From contig CADAKH010000015.1 in NCBI GenBank assembly GCA_902788505.1, positions 1 through 64,000 of the forward strand: a DNA stretch of 64,000 nt, given 5' to 3'. Shown piece after piece: positions 16,629 to 24,944 of the stretch. Origin of the DNA: Oscillospiraceae bacterium (GTDB taxonomy: Bacteria > Bacillota > Clostridia > Saccharofermentanales > Saccharofermentanaceae). A program made the translations under genes and the position numbers. The notes beneath the pieces were generated by a model that saw only the letters and a program-made list of their open reading frames with translations, ran no database searches and had not been told where the DNA came from. The stretch's first letter is position 1. Every line of letters starts with the position of its first letter.

Positions 16629-17246
16629 ATGGCTGACGAGAAGAAAAAGGACATCGCCGCTAAGGTCGACGAGGTTAAGAAGGACGTTAAGGCTGAAGTT
16701 AAAAAAGTAGCTAAGAAGGCTGCCGCAGTCAAGAAGGACGTTAAGAAGAAGGTAGAGGCTAAGAAGGCACCCGCTGCTAAGAAGCCCGCTGCTAAGAAGG
16801 CACCCGCTGCAAAGAAAGCCGCTCCCGCTAAGAAGGCAGTTGCTGCTAAAAAGCCCGCTGCTAAGAAGGCTGCTCCCGCTAAGAAGGCTGCTGCTGCAAA
16901 GAAGCCCGCTGCTAAGAAAGCCGCTCCTGCTAAGAAGGCAGTTGCTGCTAAGAAGCCCGCTGCAAAGAAAGCCGCTCCCGCTAAGAAGGCTGCTGCAAAG
17001 AAGCCCGCTGCAAAGAAAGCCACTCCCGCTAAGAAGGCTGCTGCAAAGAAGCCCGCTGCTAAGAAAGCACCTGCAAAGAAGGCTGCAGTTAAGAAGCTCG
17101 GCAAGATCTTCATCGAGATCGACGGCAAGCAGATCGACTTCAAGGCAATCGAGAAGAAGGCTGCAAAGCTCGGTGGCGACGTTTATGTTGTTGCTAACGA
17201 GAAGAAGATCTTCGGCGCTGACGGCAAGTCCGTTAACCTTTTCTGA
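16629..17246 (+). CDS. Histone H1-like Lys/Ala/Pro-rich nucleoid protein
   Basis: 205 residues. Residues 1-35 are an acidic/basic helix (DEKKKDIAAKVDEVKKDV). Residues 40-155 consist of repeated KKPAAKKA and KKAAPAKKA units, as in the C-terminal tail of eukaryotic H1 and bacterial HctB/HupS-type proteins. Residues 156-205 form a small alpha/beta domain (GKIFIEIDGKQIDFKAIEKK..VYVVANEKKIFGADGKSV) of a kind seen after Lys-rich tails in Clostridia. The protein probably coats DNA or RNA. The DNA repeat is nearly perfect at the codon level, so length variation by slippage is likely. ATG 16629 has GGAGGA seven bases upstream. A strong terminator follows. Confidence 0.85.
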   Translation: MADEKKKDIAAKVDEVKKDVKAEVKKVAKKAAAVKKDVKKKVEAKKAPAAKKPAAKKAPAAKKAAPAKKAVAAKKPAAKKAAPAKKAAAAKKPAAKKAAPAKKAVAAKKPAAKKAAPAKKAAAKKPAAKKATPAKKAAAKKPAAKKAPAKKAAVKKLGKIFIEIDGKQIDFKAIEKKAAKLGGDVYVVANEKKIFGADGKSVNLF

Positions 17247-17280
17247 TCTAACTTAGGAACCTTCATACATTCCTTTCAAA

Positions 17281-17316
17281 AAGAAGAGTCCGTGGTCACC
17301 TCCACGGGCTCTTCTT
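17281..17316 (+). terminator. Intrinsic terminator after the H1-like gene
   Basis: A long hairpin, AAGAAGAGTCCGTGG / CCACGGGCTCTTCTT, with one mismatch and a short loop, followed by TTAATTT. It lies 35 bases after the stop codon. The strong stem fits a highly expressed gene. Confidence 0.85.
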
Positions 17317-17471
17317 AATTTGCCTGTCTTTGTCCTGGCTGTTCTTTGCAATTGCATGATCCATTCTGTGTTGTTGTCCGGTTCATCCTGAGCAGTTGTT
17401 CTATTCAATCCGAACTGTTGTCTGAACGGTTCACGTTTTCGAAAAACCCGAAGTGAATAATTAAGATGCCG

Positions 17472-17764
17472 TTGCCGATATCAGCATTCCTAATCCCGAA
17501 TATCGGCAATTATTTTTGGAAAATTGCCGATTATGCAATCACTTTCAACTCAAATCGGCAACTTCAAATTCAAATTGCCGATATCGGGTAGATTCATATT
17601 AGAAATCGGCAATTTACATGTGAGAATTTACCGAAAAACGCGAATCAGGATCCAAAATCGGCAATCCTCATTTTCGCGATAAAACTTAACGAATCATTTT
17701 CTGAGATCAGGTCTGTTCTCCCGCACAAAAACTGACCTGAAAACACTAAAACTAAAATCAGGTC
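17472..17764. repeat. Cluster of ATCGGCAA repeats and TCAGGTC repeats in a 550-base spacer
   Basis: The spacer 17317-17798 holds no gene that I can support. Within 193 bases the 8-mer ATCGGCAA or its complement TTGCCGAT occurs seven times: complement at 17472, 17524 and 17575; direct at 17502, 17554, 17605 and 17657. Starts on opposite strands alternate with spacings near 30, 22, 30, 21, 30 and 52. Just after, TCAGGTC or its complement occurs three times (17707, 17734, 17758). The alternating orientation allows several stem-loops or a multimeric protein-binding array. Confidence 0.75.
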
Positions 17765-17798
17765 TGACCGGCGATCTCGCAGCCAGCCAACAAAAGCG

Positions 17799-18371
17799 TC
17801 ACTCTTCTCCGCAGCCTAGAAATTCACCAAGGCAGTTCTGCGCGAAATGCCAGACGCCGAAAAGGCAGAGCTTGTTGGCCTTGTCAGCCAGAGCTTTGTT
17901 GTCGTCGTAGATCTTCTGTGCGGCAAGGCTCGCGCCGCCGGTTGCGACTGCGAATCCAACCGTGCTGAAAGTCTTGGCAACCTTGTTGGATGAAGGCTCT
18001 TCGGCGGGCGGTGTCAGGATCGAACCCATGACATCATTATAGTCGGTCATAAACGCATTGTAGCGGGCCGAATCCTTGATGTAGACCGTGTCGGCCGTGA
18101 TGATCGCGTAGCGGGGATTCGTGCCGTAGAGAATGCCCCAACGTTCGTAGCGGATATCGATGAAGCATGACAGCGCTTCGGTGTCTTTGACGGCACCGAC
18201 GAAAAGCATCTTGGATGAGACGGGGCCGGTCTTGCGCTTGACGTCCCATGTTTTTTCTTCCCAGAATTCTATCTCCTCATCAGCGATCTTTCCGGAAGAT
18301 ATGAGGACCTTGCGGATATCTTCTGCGAGCTGCTTTTCTTTGCATACGAGAATGAGTTTGTTGTCTGCCAT
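17799..18371 (-). CDS. Small partner protein of the dynamin-like GTPase pair (unknown family)
   Basis: 190 residues starting MADNKLILVCKEKQLAEDI. The N-terminal 110 residues look alpha/beta (ILVCKEKQ, KMLFVGAVKD, YAIITADTVYI) without a recognisable active site. A hydrophobic Gly/Ala-rich stretch follows (VGFAVATGGASLAAQKI), and the C-terminus ends with two Cys. The start at 18371 has AAGGAG six bases upstream; the frame is open to 18425 inside the preceding gene's end. It lies 43 bases after the second dynamin gene on the same strand and belongs to that operon. It might recruit the GTPases to a membrane or substrate, but I do not recognise it. Confidence 0.7.
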   Translation of the reverse strand: MADNKLILVCKEKQLAEDIRKVLISSGKIADEEIEFWEEKTWDVKRKTGPVSSKMLFVGAVKDTEALSCFIDIRYERWGILYGTNPRYAIITADTVYIKDSARYNAFMTDYNDVMGSILTPPAEEPSSNKVAKTFSTVGFAVATGGASLAAQKIYDDNKALADKANKLCLFGVWHFAQNCLGEFLGCGEE

Positions 18372-18414
18372 GTGGATCTCCTTGGAAATCTCCTTAGAAT
18401 GAAGTGCGCGGGAA

Positions 18415-20136
18415 TTATTCTTCAAGTCCGTGCATGCTGACGATCAGGGCCTGAACATCTTTCTGGATACGCTCGAGTTTGATGCACATCTCGGATCTGT
18501 TTTCGCGTGAGCTTCTTAAAGTTGAGATGTTGTCTTCGACGGACTTGATCGACTGCTCCATCGGATTTGTAACACACTGTCTTACATAATCGGCAGCGTA
18601 GTCTTCAAGTGATGTTGCGGCTGCATTGAATTCGCTTCTGATGTTCTGGCGGTTGTTCTTCATTGCTTCTAACAGGAGCTGCTCATCGTAGTCTTCCTTG
18701 AACTGGAGAACGAGTTCCAGACCTACGCCGACAACGCCGAAGATCGAAGATGATTTGTTGGCAACTTTCGATGCGACTGATCCGACTTTTCCGGTCTTGG
18801 CAGCAAGCTGTGTGCCGGTGTTGATATTGTGAAGCGAGCTTCTCAGGAAGTTCTGTGTGTTGTCGGTAAGTCTTATCGCTTTGACTGTTGAGTCGGTGAG
18901 AGAGAGCATTTCAGGGATGCCGGACTTTACGATAGTGCCGACTAAGATGTCGCCCTTCTTTTCGAGATCGGTCGCAGTGACAAAAACTTTCTTGACTGTG
19001 TCAGGAAGGTTGTCGTACTTGTCGACGAGCCTGATCTTGAGATTCTGGTTGAACTCAGTGGACTCCATATCGACGAAGCTCTGGCCGAGTTCGAGGAAGC
19101 ATTCGTGAACGTGGTCGTCGGCCTGAATGCGAGCCTTCTCCATGATCTCTTCCGCGCTCTTGCCGTACTGCGCGATCTTCTCTTCGAGATCTTCTTTCGC
19201 GATTCCGGCATCAACAAGAGCTGCCGCATCAAGACCCAGGTCTTTTATCTTTGCAGACGAATCGGCAAAGATATCCTGCACCTCTCTTTGCATTCTCGAC
19301 CTTGCATCGATGAGCATGTGGCGCTGCTGCTTGAGATTCTCTTCGAGTGCATCGATGTCGGCATCCTCCGAACCCGGTGTCAATTCAGTGATTGCCTTGT
19401 CCAGTTCGTTGTCCAGGACATAAAGGTCGGTGGTAAGTTTTGACGACAGGGCCTTCTCCGCAACATAGAGGTTGAGCGTTTCAATGAATTCGTTGTAGCC
19501 GGATCTCTCGAGAAGCTCGTCAGCGAGCTCAGAATCCTCCTCACGCTCTTCCAGGCTGTCCAGATAGGACTGGGCATCCAGGAATGACAGATGCAGCTGC
19601 TCGGGCGTGTAAGGCGCCAGAACGGAACGCAGGTCCTCCCTGATGATGTTCTGCTGTGCTTCGGTGTTGCCGCCTGCCGCACGGTCCATCTTGTTGACGA
19701 CGAGGATCATCTCGCCGGCCTTGTCCTTATCGATCGCAAGGCGCCTGAAATGATCTGCCATGTATGAATCGAAAAGCTCATTTGTAACCACGAAAACAAG
19801 GATGTCGGCGGATGCGATCGCATTGTAGGATATCTCGTCGTGATCGGGTCTCAGCGTTGTGTGGACCCCGGGAGTGTCGACGATCTCAAGACCGTTCCAC
19901 TCGTAAGTGTGGGTCTCCTCCGTCGTGATCTTCGCGCCGGTGGCAACCGTGTCGTCGCCCGTGAGCATCTTGATTATCGATGACTTGCCCGCAGAATACT
20001 GCCCCGCGAAAACGATCTTCACGCGGTCTGAACTTCCGCCTTCAAGATCCGGATCCATTCCCGCATCAGAAAGCGCGCGGACTGCCTTATCCTTAAGTGC
20101 TTCCTTGGCACGTGACAACTCGGCGATCTTTAACAT
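18415..20136 (-). CDS. Dynamin-like GTPase (second of a pair)
   Basis: A 573-residue dynamin-family protein. The G domain has G1 FAGQYSAGKSSIIK (residues about 47-60), a switch-1 TTEETHTYEW, G3 DTPGVHTT and G4 NKMDRAAGG. It is followed by a long helical bundle with coiled-coil character (LKQQRHMLIDARSRMQREV) and a weakly hydrophobic tip (SIFGVVGVGLELVLQF). Bacterial dynamins remodel or fuse membranes and often work as unequal pairs from adjacent genes. The RBS AGGAGGG precedes ATG 20136, four bases after the partner's stop. Together with the partner it resembles DynA/DynB- or LeoBC-type pairs. The cell role (membrane repair, phage defence) is inferred only. Confidence 0.87.
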   Translation of the reverse strand: MLKIAELSRAKEALKDKAVRALSDAGMDPDLEGGSSDRVKIVFAGQYSAGKSSIIKMLTGDDTVATGAKITTEETHTYEWNGLEIVDTPGVHTTLRPDHDEISYNAIASADILVFVVTNELFDSYMADHFRRLAIDKDKAGEMILVVNKMDRAAGGNTEAQQNIIREDLRSVLAPYTPEQLHLSFLDAQSYLDSLEEREEDSELADELLERSGYNEFIETLNLYVAEKALSSKLTTDLYVLDNELDKAITELTPGSEDADIDALEENLKQQRHMLIDARSRMQREVQDIFADSSAKIKDLGLDAAALVDAGIAKEDLEEKIAQYGKSAEEIMEKARIQADDHVHECFLELGQSFVDMESTEFNQNLKIRLVDKYDNLPDTVKKVFVTATDLEKKGDILVGTIVKSGIPEMLSLTDSTVKAIRLTDNTQNFLRSSLHNINTGTQLAAKTGKVGSVASKVANKSSSIFGVVGVGLELVLQFKEDYDEQLLLEAMKNNRQNIRSEFNAAATSLEDYAADYVRQCVTNPMEQSIKSVEDNISTLRSSRENRSEMCIKLERIQKDVQALIVSMHGLEE

Positions 20137-20139
20137 GAG

Positions 20140-22263
20140 TTACCCTCCTATCTTGTAAGGCACGATCTGCTCCAGCAGCCTGAGCCTGTTAAATAACCTG
20201 ATATCTTTTTCATCTGTCCTGATTATGACAGTGTCACTCTCATTTTCACAGCAAATGTTCTCCAAAGGAACGATGTCTCCCAACACACCGCACACGAAAA
20301 GCGGAGTGTTATCCGTTGCGGTGACAAAGCCGACATCTTCTGCGATGAGGTCTGACATCTTTGCACCGAACTCTTCTCCGACGGCGCCTTCACGTTCTTC
20401 ACACAATAACGTCATTACGCCGGGGATCCTTGCGGCGGTCGTGATTTTCGACATGTATGAAGAAGCCTGATCCGCACCGAAAACCGCGGTCGCGATATTA
20501 TTCATGAACGTCATGTTCAGAGTGCGCAGCTCGATGCGAAGGGAATCCGCAAGCGTGTTCTGCGCATTTGCCAGCGAATCGATAACATTCCCGATCTTGG
20601 CAAGTTCGGAGATAACGAGATCGATCTTGCCTTTGACGAGTCTGTCGAGATTCTTCTCTAGCTGGGTCCAGATGCTGTCACATGTGGCGTTGACGGATTC
20701 GGTAAGTTCCTTCTCAAGACGCGCGCGTGCCTTCGCAAGTTTGTCACCGCGCGATTCAATGAACAGAAGACCGATGCCGCCCGCAAGTCCGATTCCCGCC
20801 GCTATCCAGCCGACAGGACCGGCAGCCGCTTCAACACCAGCAAGAGTAAGTATCGCTGCAGCGACCGTTCCGCCACCTCCGACTATGAGACTCGTCCAGC
20901 TCACGATCCTCTTCGCATCGATGAGCGCAGGCGTCAGGAAAGTTCTCTCAACCGCATCGACCGATACATACTTGAGTTCGCTCTCCATCTCGCGGATCGT
21001 CTCCTGAATGATGCCGTCCACTTCGGACTCCATGTCGTCCAGAAGATTCCTGCACCGCCCTTCGATATCCTTGTTCTTGATGAGTTCACCCCACGCAATG
21101 TCGGCCATCTTGTCGTTATAGTGATCTTCGGCGAACGTCGCGATATCCGCACGAAGTTCGGTCTTGAGACGCATCATGAAAGACTCGATGCGCTTCTTTC
21201 CGTCCTTGACGAAAACATCCTTCCTCTTTTCCAATGCACGCTTCTTATCGGCAATGACCCTGCCTTGCGATTCATTCATCCTGCTCTGCAGATCAAGCTC
21301 CGACAGAGCTTCGATCATGGGATTCGCGATTATGTCGGCAAAAGTCTTTACTCTGATGTATCTTCCCCTGACCTCAACTTCCTTGCATATCAGGGACTTG
21401 AGATCATCAATGCGGCTTATCCTGCGCCAGAATTCAGCCTTCTCCGGATCCCCTTCCCTCTCACACCTGACCGCCTCATAAGCAGACTTAAGGTGAGCTG
21501 CCACAAACGGCACTGAGCTCCAGTCCTGTCCGAAAGGTTCTGCAAACTTGCAGAACTGCCTTCTTATCTCCTCAATCCTTTCGAGATCGAACGCCCTGTT
21601 CATGTCGCGCTCGACAAGCTTCACGCTCTTGCCCGAATCAATCGACACCTTCACGTTCATTATCACTATCACAGGCTTGCCCAGATCCTTGACCTGCCTG
21701 AAACAATCCGCTTCAACAGCCTGCGGCGCATCATCAGTCAAAAGGAAAACTATAAGATCTGCCGTCTTTGCGGCATCAAAAGCGAGCCTCGTATCCTCCT
21801 CGCCCTCGAAAGCACCGATACCCGGTACATCCGTAACGGCAAGTCCGTTCCACTCATATCTCCTGATATCGCGCGTCGTCCTCTGCGCGCCCATTCCGAT
21901 CGCAGCTCCGTCGCCTTCGGTAAGTACTTCCATCAGCGTGGATTTGCCCGCCATCGTCCTTCCGAAAAGCGTAACCGAGAATTTCTTCAGATCCCTTTCA
22001 AGCGCATTCAGATCTTCCGCGAAGGACATCCTCAGACTGTCAACCGACGCCTGAATATCAGCGAGCTGATCTTCCAGCGTCTCACCTATCCCGATCACTT
22101 CACAGGGCGACGCCTTATACTCGACCGCAGTCTCTCTTATCTTTTCTTCCGCAGAACTGAGTATCCCATCGAGCGCACCCTTCTCCTCCGAAGCAAGCTC
22201 ATACCCGCTCCGCGCCGCCTCGCAGCACTCACTCAAAACTTTACTAAGATCGGTATCGGCCAT
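20140..22263 (-). CDS. Dynamin-like GTPase (first of a pair)
   Basis: A 707-residue dynamin-family protein with an N-terminal helix of about 90 residues, then G1 LFGRTMAGKSTLME, G3 DVPGIGAFEGEED, and a degenerate G4 (IVIMNVKVSID instead of NKxD). Long helical regions surround a hydrophobic hairpin typical of the membrane paddle (VAAAILTLAGVEAAAGPVGW and IAAGIGLAGGIGLLFI, about residues 470-500). The C-terminus has a mixed domain ending in DIRLFNRLRLLEQIVPY. The start ATG 22263 has TGAGGAAAA upstream. The degenerate G4 suggests altered nucleotide handling. It is the first gene of the operon. Confidence 0.87.
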   Translation of the reverse strand: MADTDLSKVLSECCEAARSGYELASEEKGALDGILSSAEEKIRETAVEYKASPCEVIGIGETLEDQLADIQASVDSLRMSFAEDLNALERDLKKFSVTLFGRTMAGKSTLMEVLTEGDGAAIGMGAQRTTRDIRRYEWNGLAVTDVPGIGAFEGEEDTRLAFDAAKTADLIVFLLTDDAPQAVEADCFRQVKDLGKPVIVIMNVKVSIDSGKSVKLVERDMNRAFDLERIEEIRRQFCKFAEPFGQDWSSVPFVAAHLKSAYEAVRCEREGDPEKAEFWRRISRIDDLKSLICKEVEVRGRYIRVKTFADIIANPMIEALSELDLQSRMNESQGRVIADKKRALEKRKDVFVKDGKKRIESFMMRLKTELRADIATFAEDHYNDKMADIAWGELIKNKDIEGRCRNLLDDMESEVDGIIQETIREMESELKYVSVDAVERTFLTPALIDAKRIVSWTSLIVGGGGTVAAAILTLAGVEAAAGPVGWIAAGIGLAGGIGLLFIESRGDKLAKARARLEKELTESVNATCDSIWTQLEKNLDRLVKGKIDLVISELAKIGNVIDSLANAQNTLADSLRIELRTLNMTFMNNIATAVFGADQASSYMSKITTAARIPGVMTLLCEEREGAVGEEFGAKMSDLIAEDVGFVTATDNTPLFVCGVLGDIVPLENICCENESDTVIIRTDEKDIRLFNRLRLLEQIVPYKIGG

Positions 22264-22471
22264 CAATGCTTTTCCTCAACTTTAAGGGTTATCACTTCAC
22301 GGTTCTCGTTCCGGTTTCCCCACAAGGTTTACCGGCTCAATTATTTATTACGCGTTAATTATAACATTGACGAAAACGTTCTAGATAGGAGAGCATTTGA
22401 TATTAGCAGGCAGATCAGTACAAGCAGACGAATCTGCTTAAACACTTATACTTGTATACATATTCATAAAA

Positions 22472-22500
22472 AAGCGGCTCTTCATCGTGAAAAGCCGCTT
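22472..22500 (-). terminator. Terminator of the Ig-like membrane protein gene
   Basis: Hairpin AAGCGGCT..AGCCGCTT with inner TCA/TGA pairing. On the minus strand it is followed by a run of T (complement of the A-run at 22468-22473), so it terminates the gene 22535-23761. The rest of the spacer 22264-22534 holds a minus-strand TATAAT (complement of 22358-22363) that could be the dynamin operon promoter. Confidence 0.75.
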
Positions 22501-22534
22501 AAATCTTTTACTTAAGTAAACTTTATTATCAATC

Positions 22535-23761
22535 TTAATGGAAACATTTGCTGCAAGGCCCATAGCCTTGTGATTCAGCTTCACTTAATGTGACTTGGTA
22601 AGCTTTGTTGGGATTCATTCTGCCGCAATCAGGTTTGTTGTGATATTTTGATCCGGTTGCTGAAAGCCAAACATATACTTCATATTCTTCTTCATAATCA
22701 TCTTCTTCGTAATACTCTTCATCATAATCTTCGTCTTCATAATTTTCATCATCATCTTCAACAGCTTCCGGCTTTTCTTCAACTGTTACATAACAAACAG
22801 CAGTTAGACCATTAGTTGTAGTGGCAGTAATCTCGGCTTCCCCTACTCTTAAGCCTCTAATAGTTCCGCTGGAAGATACGAAAACAACAGAACTGTCACT
22901 GCTTGTCCACTTAGCCTTTTTTATAGTTGTATCTTCTGGCGAAATATCAGCGCGAAGGAAAAAATAATCTCCAACATAAATCGTGTATTCTTCATAATCC
23001 AAAGAAATTGACTCGGCTTCAACCGGCTCGTTGACTTTAACTTTAACTCGATTTGACGAAATGTATCCTTCTCGAGTTTTAGCATAAATATATGTCTCCC
23101 CCGCTGAAACAGCTTCAATCACAAATTCTTGCTCAGTATTCGTTTTTTGTGAAAAGTTTTTCACAGTTGCAACTTTGGGATTCTCACTAATAAAAACTAA
23201 ATCCGTTACAGAATTAATATTTGGATCAGTCTTCTTTACTTTTGCAATACCATGAATACTCGGGCTACCTAAAGTAGTTTCGAAACCTCCATCACTTTTA
23301 ATTGTGATTTGAGTAATCCTGTTTTTCGGCACAGGAGTGGGTGTAGGAGAAGTGGAAGGAACTGCTGTTGGTGTTGCCGTAGGTATAGAAGTATTCGTAG
23401 GAATCGGTGTCGAAGATGGCACATCATTTGATTCTCCGGCATAAGCAACAGTAGCGAACGTTGTTTTTAGTGAATCTCCATACCGACGGGCAGAAGCTGC
23501 TTTTACACTAGTCTTTATTTCATCTTTGGCAATGCTTAAATACTGCTTATCCCTATAATCTATGTTTGTATTTCTCTCAAAGAAAATAGGACCAACAACA
23601 ATCATTAGTAGCATTGCGACTGAAGCCAACATCACAGATGCAGCAATAAACGGAGCATGTGATTTCTTTGCCACTTTAACAGGGATATGTTTGGTATGAG
23701 ATTTTGAATTATCAACCTTAATTACAGATTTGCGCTGTGGGCATTTCACATCATTTAACAC
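22535..23761 (-). CDS. Membrane-anchored Big_2 (Ig-like) protein with Cys-rich C-terminal motif
   Basis: 408 residues. A basic N-terminus is followed by one membrane helix (PFIAASVMLASVAMLLMIVVG, about residues 36-57), an S/T/P linker (STSPTPTPVPK), one or two bacterial Ig-like domains (the second ESISLDYEEYTIYVGDYFFL... VVFVSSSGTIRGLRVGEAEI), then an extremely acidic D/E/Y stretch and the C-terminal YHNKPDCGRMNPNKAYQVTLSEAESQGYGPCSKCFH. The last motif (H, C-G-x-M, then CSKC) resembles the Ada-type Cys/metal segment found at the end of many secreted Firmicute nucleases and surface proteins. The start codon is GTG 23761 with GGAGG ten bases upstream. Single gene with its own terminator. Confidence 0.8.
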   Translation of the reverse strand: MLNDVKCPQRKSVIKVDNSKSHTKHIPVKVAKKSHAPFIAASVMLASVAMLLMIVVGPIFFERNTNIDYRDKQYLSIAKDEIKTSVKAASARRYGDSLKTTFATVAYAGESNDVPSSTPIPTNTSIPTATPTAVPSTSPTPTPVPKNRITQITIKSDGGFETTLGSPSIHGIAKVKKTDPNINSVTDLVFISENPKVATVKNFSQKTNTEQEFVIEAVSAGETYIYAKTREGYISSNRVKVKVNEPVEAESISLDYEEYTIYVGDYFFLRADISPEDTTIKKAKWTSSDSSVVFVSSSGTIRGLRVGEAEITATTTNGLTAVCYVTVEEKPEAVEDDDENYEDEDYDEEYYEEDDYEEEYEVYVWLSATGSKYHNKPDCGRMNPNKAYQVTLSEAESQGYGPCSKCFH

Positions 23762-23973
23762 TTTTCCAACCTCCGCTTATTTATCATCAAATAACTATGT
23801 CAGTTCTCAACATACACCCAATAAATAATTCATCAGAACAAGCTTGAATTATGCTTTTATATTATCAAGTGAAAATTTCAATTATGTTTTCTGATTGTTA
23901 ACTATTAGCAAATGGATGCAATTCCATGCTGTCAGTAATGAGATAAATTTAATAACAAAACAAGACCATTTTT

Positions 23974-23995
23974 GTTAACATGGGGCTATGTTAAC
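23974..23995. promoter_or_regulatory. 22-base palindrome between divergent genes
   Basis: GTTAACAT-GGGGCT-ATGTTAAC has 8-base perfect arms. A further CGTTAAC copy lies at 24008. It sits in the 280-base AT-rich spacer between the Ig-like gene (minus) and the AlkZ-related gene (plus), 50 bases before the latter, and could be an operator. The rest of the spacer shows nothing else I can support. Confidence 0.45.
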
Positions 23996-24045
23996 TAATA
24001 TCATTTCGTTAACAGCGGAATCAAGCAATAATCAGTCATGACAGA

Positions 24046-24834
24046 ATGGTAGCACATATGCAAATTATCAACGGCGAATGGTACATGGATGGCATAGAGT
24101 GGGACGACGAGGGCTGTCTTCATGAGAGCGGCGAGCTGCTTGATGTGATCGGGAAGATCGGCTTCCTGCCGTTGTTTTCGAATGGGGTTCAAGGATTCTC
24201 GGTGGAGAGCATGACGGATCCTGCGATGTGGTGGACCGGAGATGAGACGACTGATCCGTGGGAGTGGCGCATTGTGCTGACGCGGACGGGGAAGGTTGCG
24301 TACGGTAAATTCTTTGGAGGCCGCGCAGGGTTCATCTCGAAAAAGTGGTTTCCGTATTTTGCGAATTACAGAAGGTGCGGGTATGATTTCGATGCGCTTT
24401 ACGATGACGGAAAAGCGGGATACCGCGAAAAACTTCTGATGGATCTTTTCGTGCCAAAGGGCGTTGATATGTGGGATGTCAAAAAGTCCGCGCTTGAAAA
24501 GTGCGGCTGCGCGCAAGAGCTCTATACTTTCGAGATGAAAGAGAAGGGTGGTTTCGGCAAAGGCGGCGAGAAGAATTTCGAGGGAGTCCTTGCAAAGCTC
24601 CAGATGCAGACATATCTCGTGGCAAAGGATTTCCGGCCACGTCTCAACAAGAAAGGCGATGAATACGGATGGCCGGTGGCAATAATGACGCCGCCCGAAT
24701 ACCTTTGGGGATATAAGCACGTGACGGGATGTTACGGTGAAAAGCCGGAAGAATCGTTCGGGAAGATCGTCCGGCAGGTACGGAAGTTTTTCGATGCCGA
24801 TGATAAGACAGTGAGGAACGTTCTCAAAAGATAA
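24046..24834 (+). CDS. AlkZ-related (winged-helix DNA glycosylase-like) protein
   Basis: Up to 262 residues. The text CLHESGELLDVIGKIGFLPLFSNGVQGFSVES, WWTGDETTDPWEWR, GKVAYGKFFGGRAGFISKKWFPYFANYRR and GGEKNFEGVLAKLQMQTYLV is that of a conserved Firmicute family annotated as AlkZ-related. AlkZ-type enzymes excise alkylated bases or crosslinks. The conserved QxQ catalytic motif of AlkZ is not obvious, though KLQMQTYL could be the counterpart. The start is uncertain: ATG 24046, 24058 and 24085 are all open and none has a good binding site. A terminator follows. Single gene. Confidence 0.65.
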   Translation: MVAHMQIINGEWYMDGIEWDDEGCLHESGELLDVIGKIGFLPLFSNGVQGFSVESMTDPAMWWTGDETTDPWEWRIVLTRTGKVAYGKFFGGRAGFISKKWFPYFANYRRCGYDFDALYDDGKAGYREKLLMDLFVPKGVDMWDVKKSALEKCGCAQELYTFEMKEKGGFGKGGEKNFEGVLAKLQMQTYLVAKDFRPRLNKKGDEYGWPVAIMTPPEYLWGYKHVTGCYGEKPEESFGKIVRQVRKFFDADDKTVRNVLKR

Positions 24835-24844
24835 TTCACTTTAA

Positions 24845-24868
24845 AGTCTGCGTTCACAATAGGCGCAG
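24845..24868 (+). terminator. Terminator after the AlkZ-related gene
   Basis: Stem TCTGCG/CGCAGA with an 11-base loop, followed directly by TTTTTTT. It starts 11 bases after the stop. Confidence 0.75.
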
Positions 24869-24944
24869 ATTTTTTTAATTTCAGCTTTTACAAAACGCAA
24901 AAAGTCCTCCACAAAGGAGTTAAGTGCAAAAGGAGGATTTAAGA

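Noticed and set aside
16595..17143. Long minus-strand frame rich in Phe, Ala and Leu across the H1-like gene
   Set aside because: Its composition is the complement of the Lys/Ala/Pro repeats, and it has no RBS; antisense artefact.
17472..17664. ATCGGCAA cluster as a CRISPR array
   Set aside because: Repeat is only 8 bases, orientations alternate and spacers are uneven; no cas genes in the window.
24001..24720. Minus-strand frame of 239 codons opposite the AlkZ-related gene
   Set aside because: No binding site, and the plus-strand frame has clear family-like sequence; antisense shadow.
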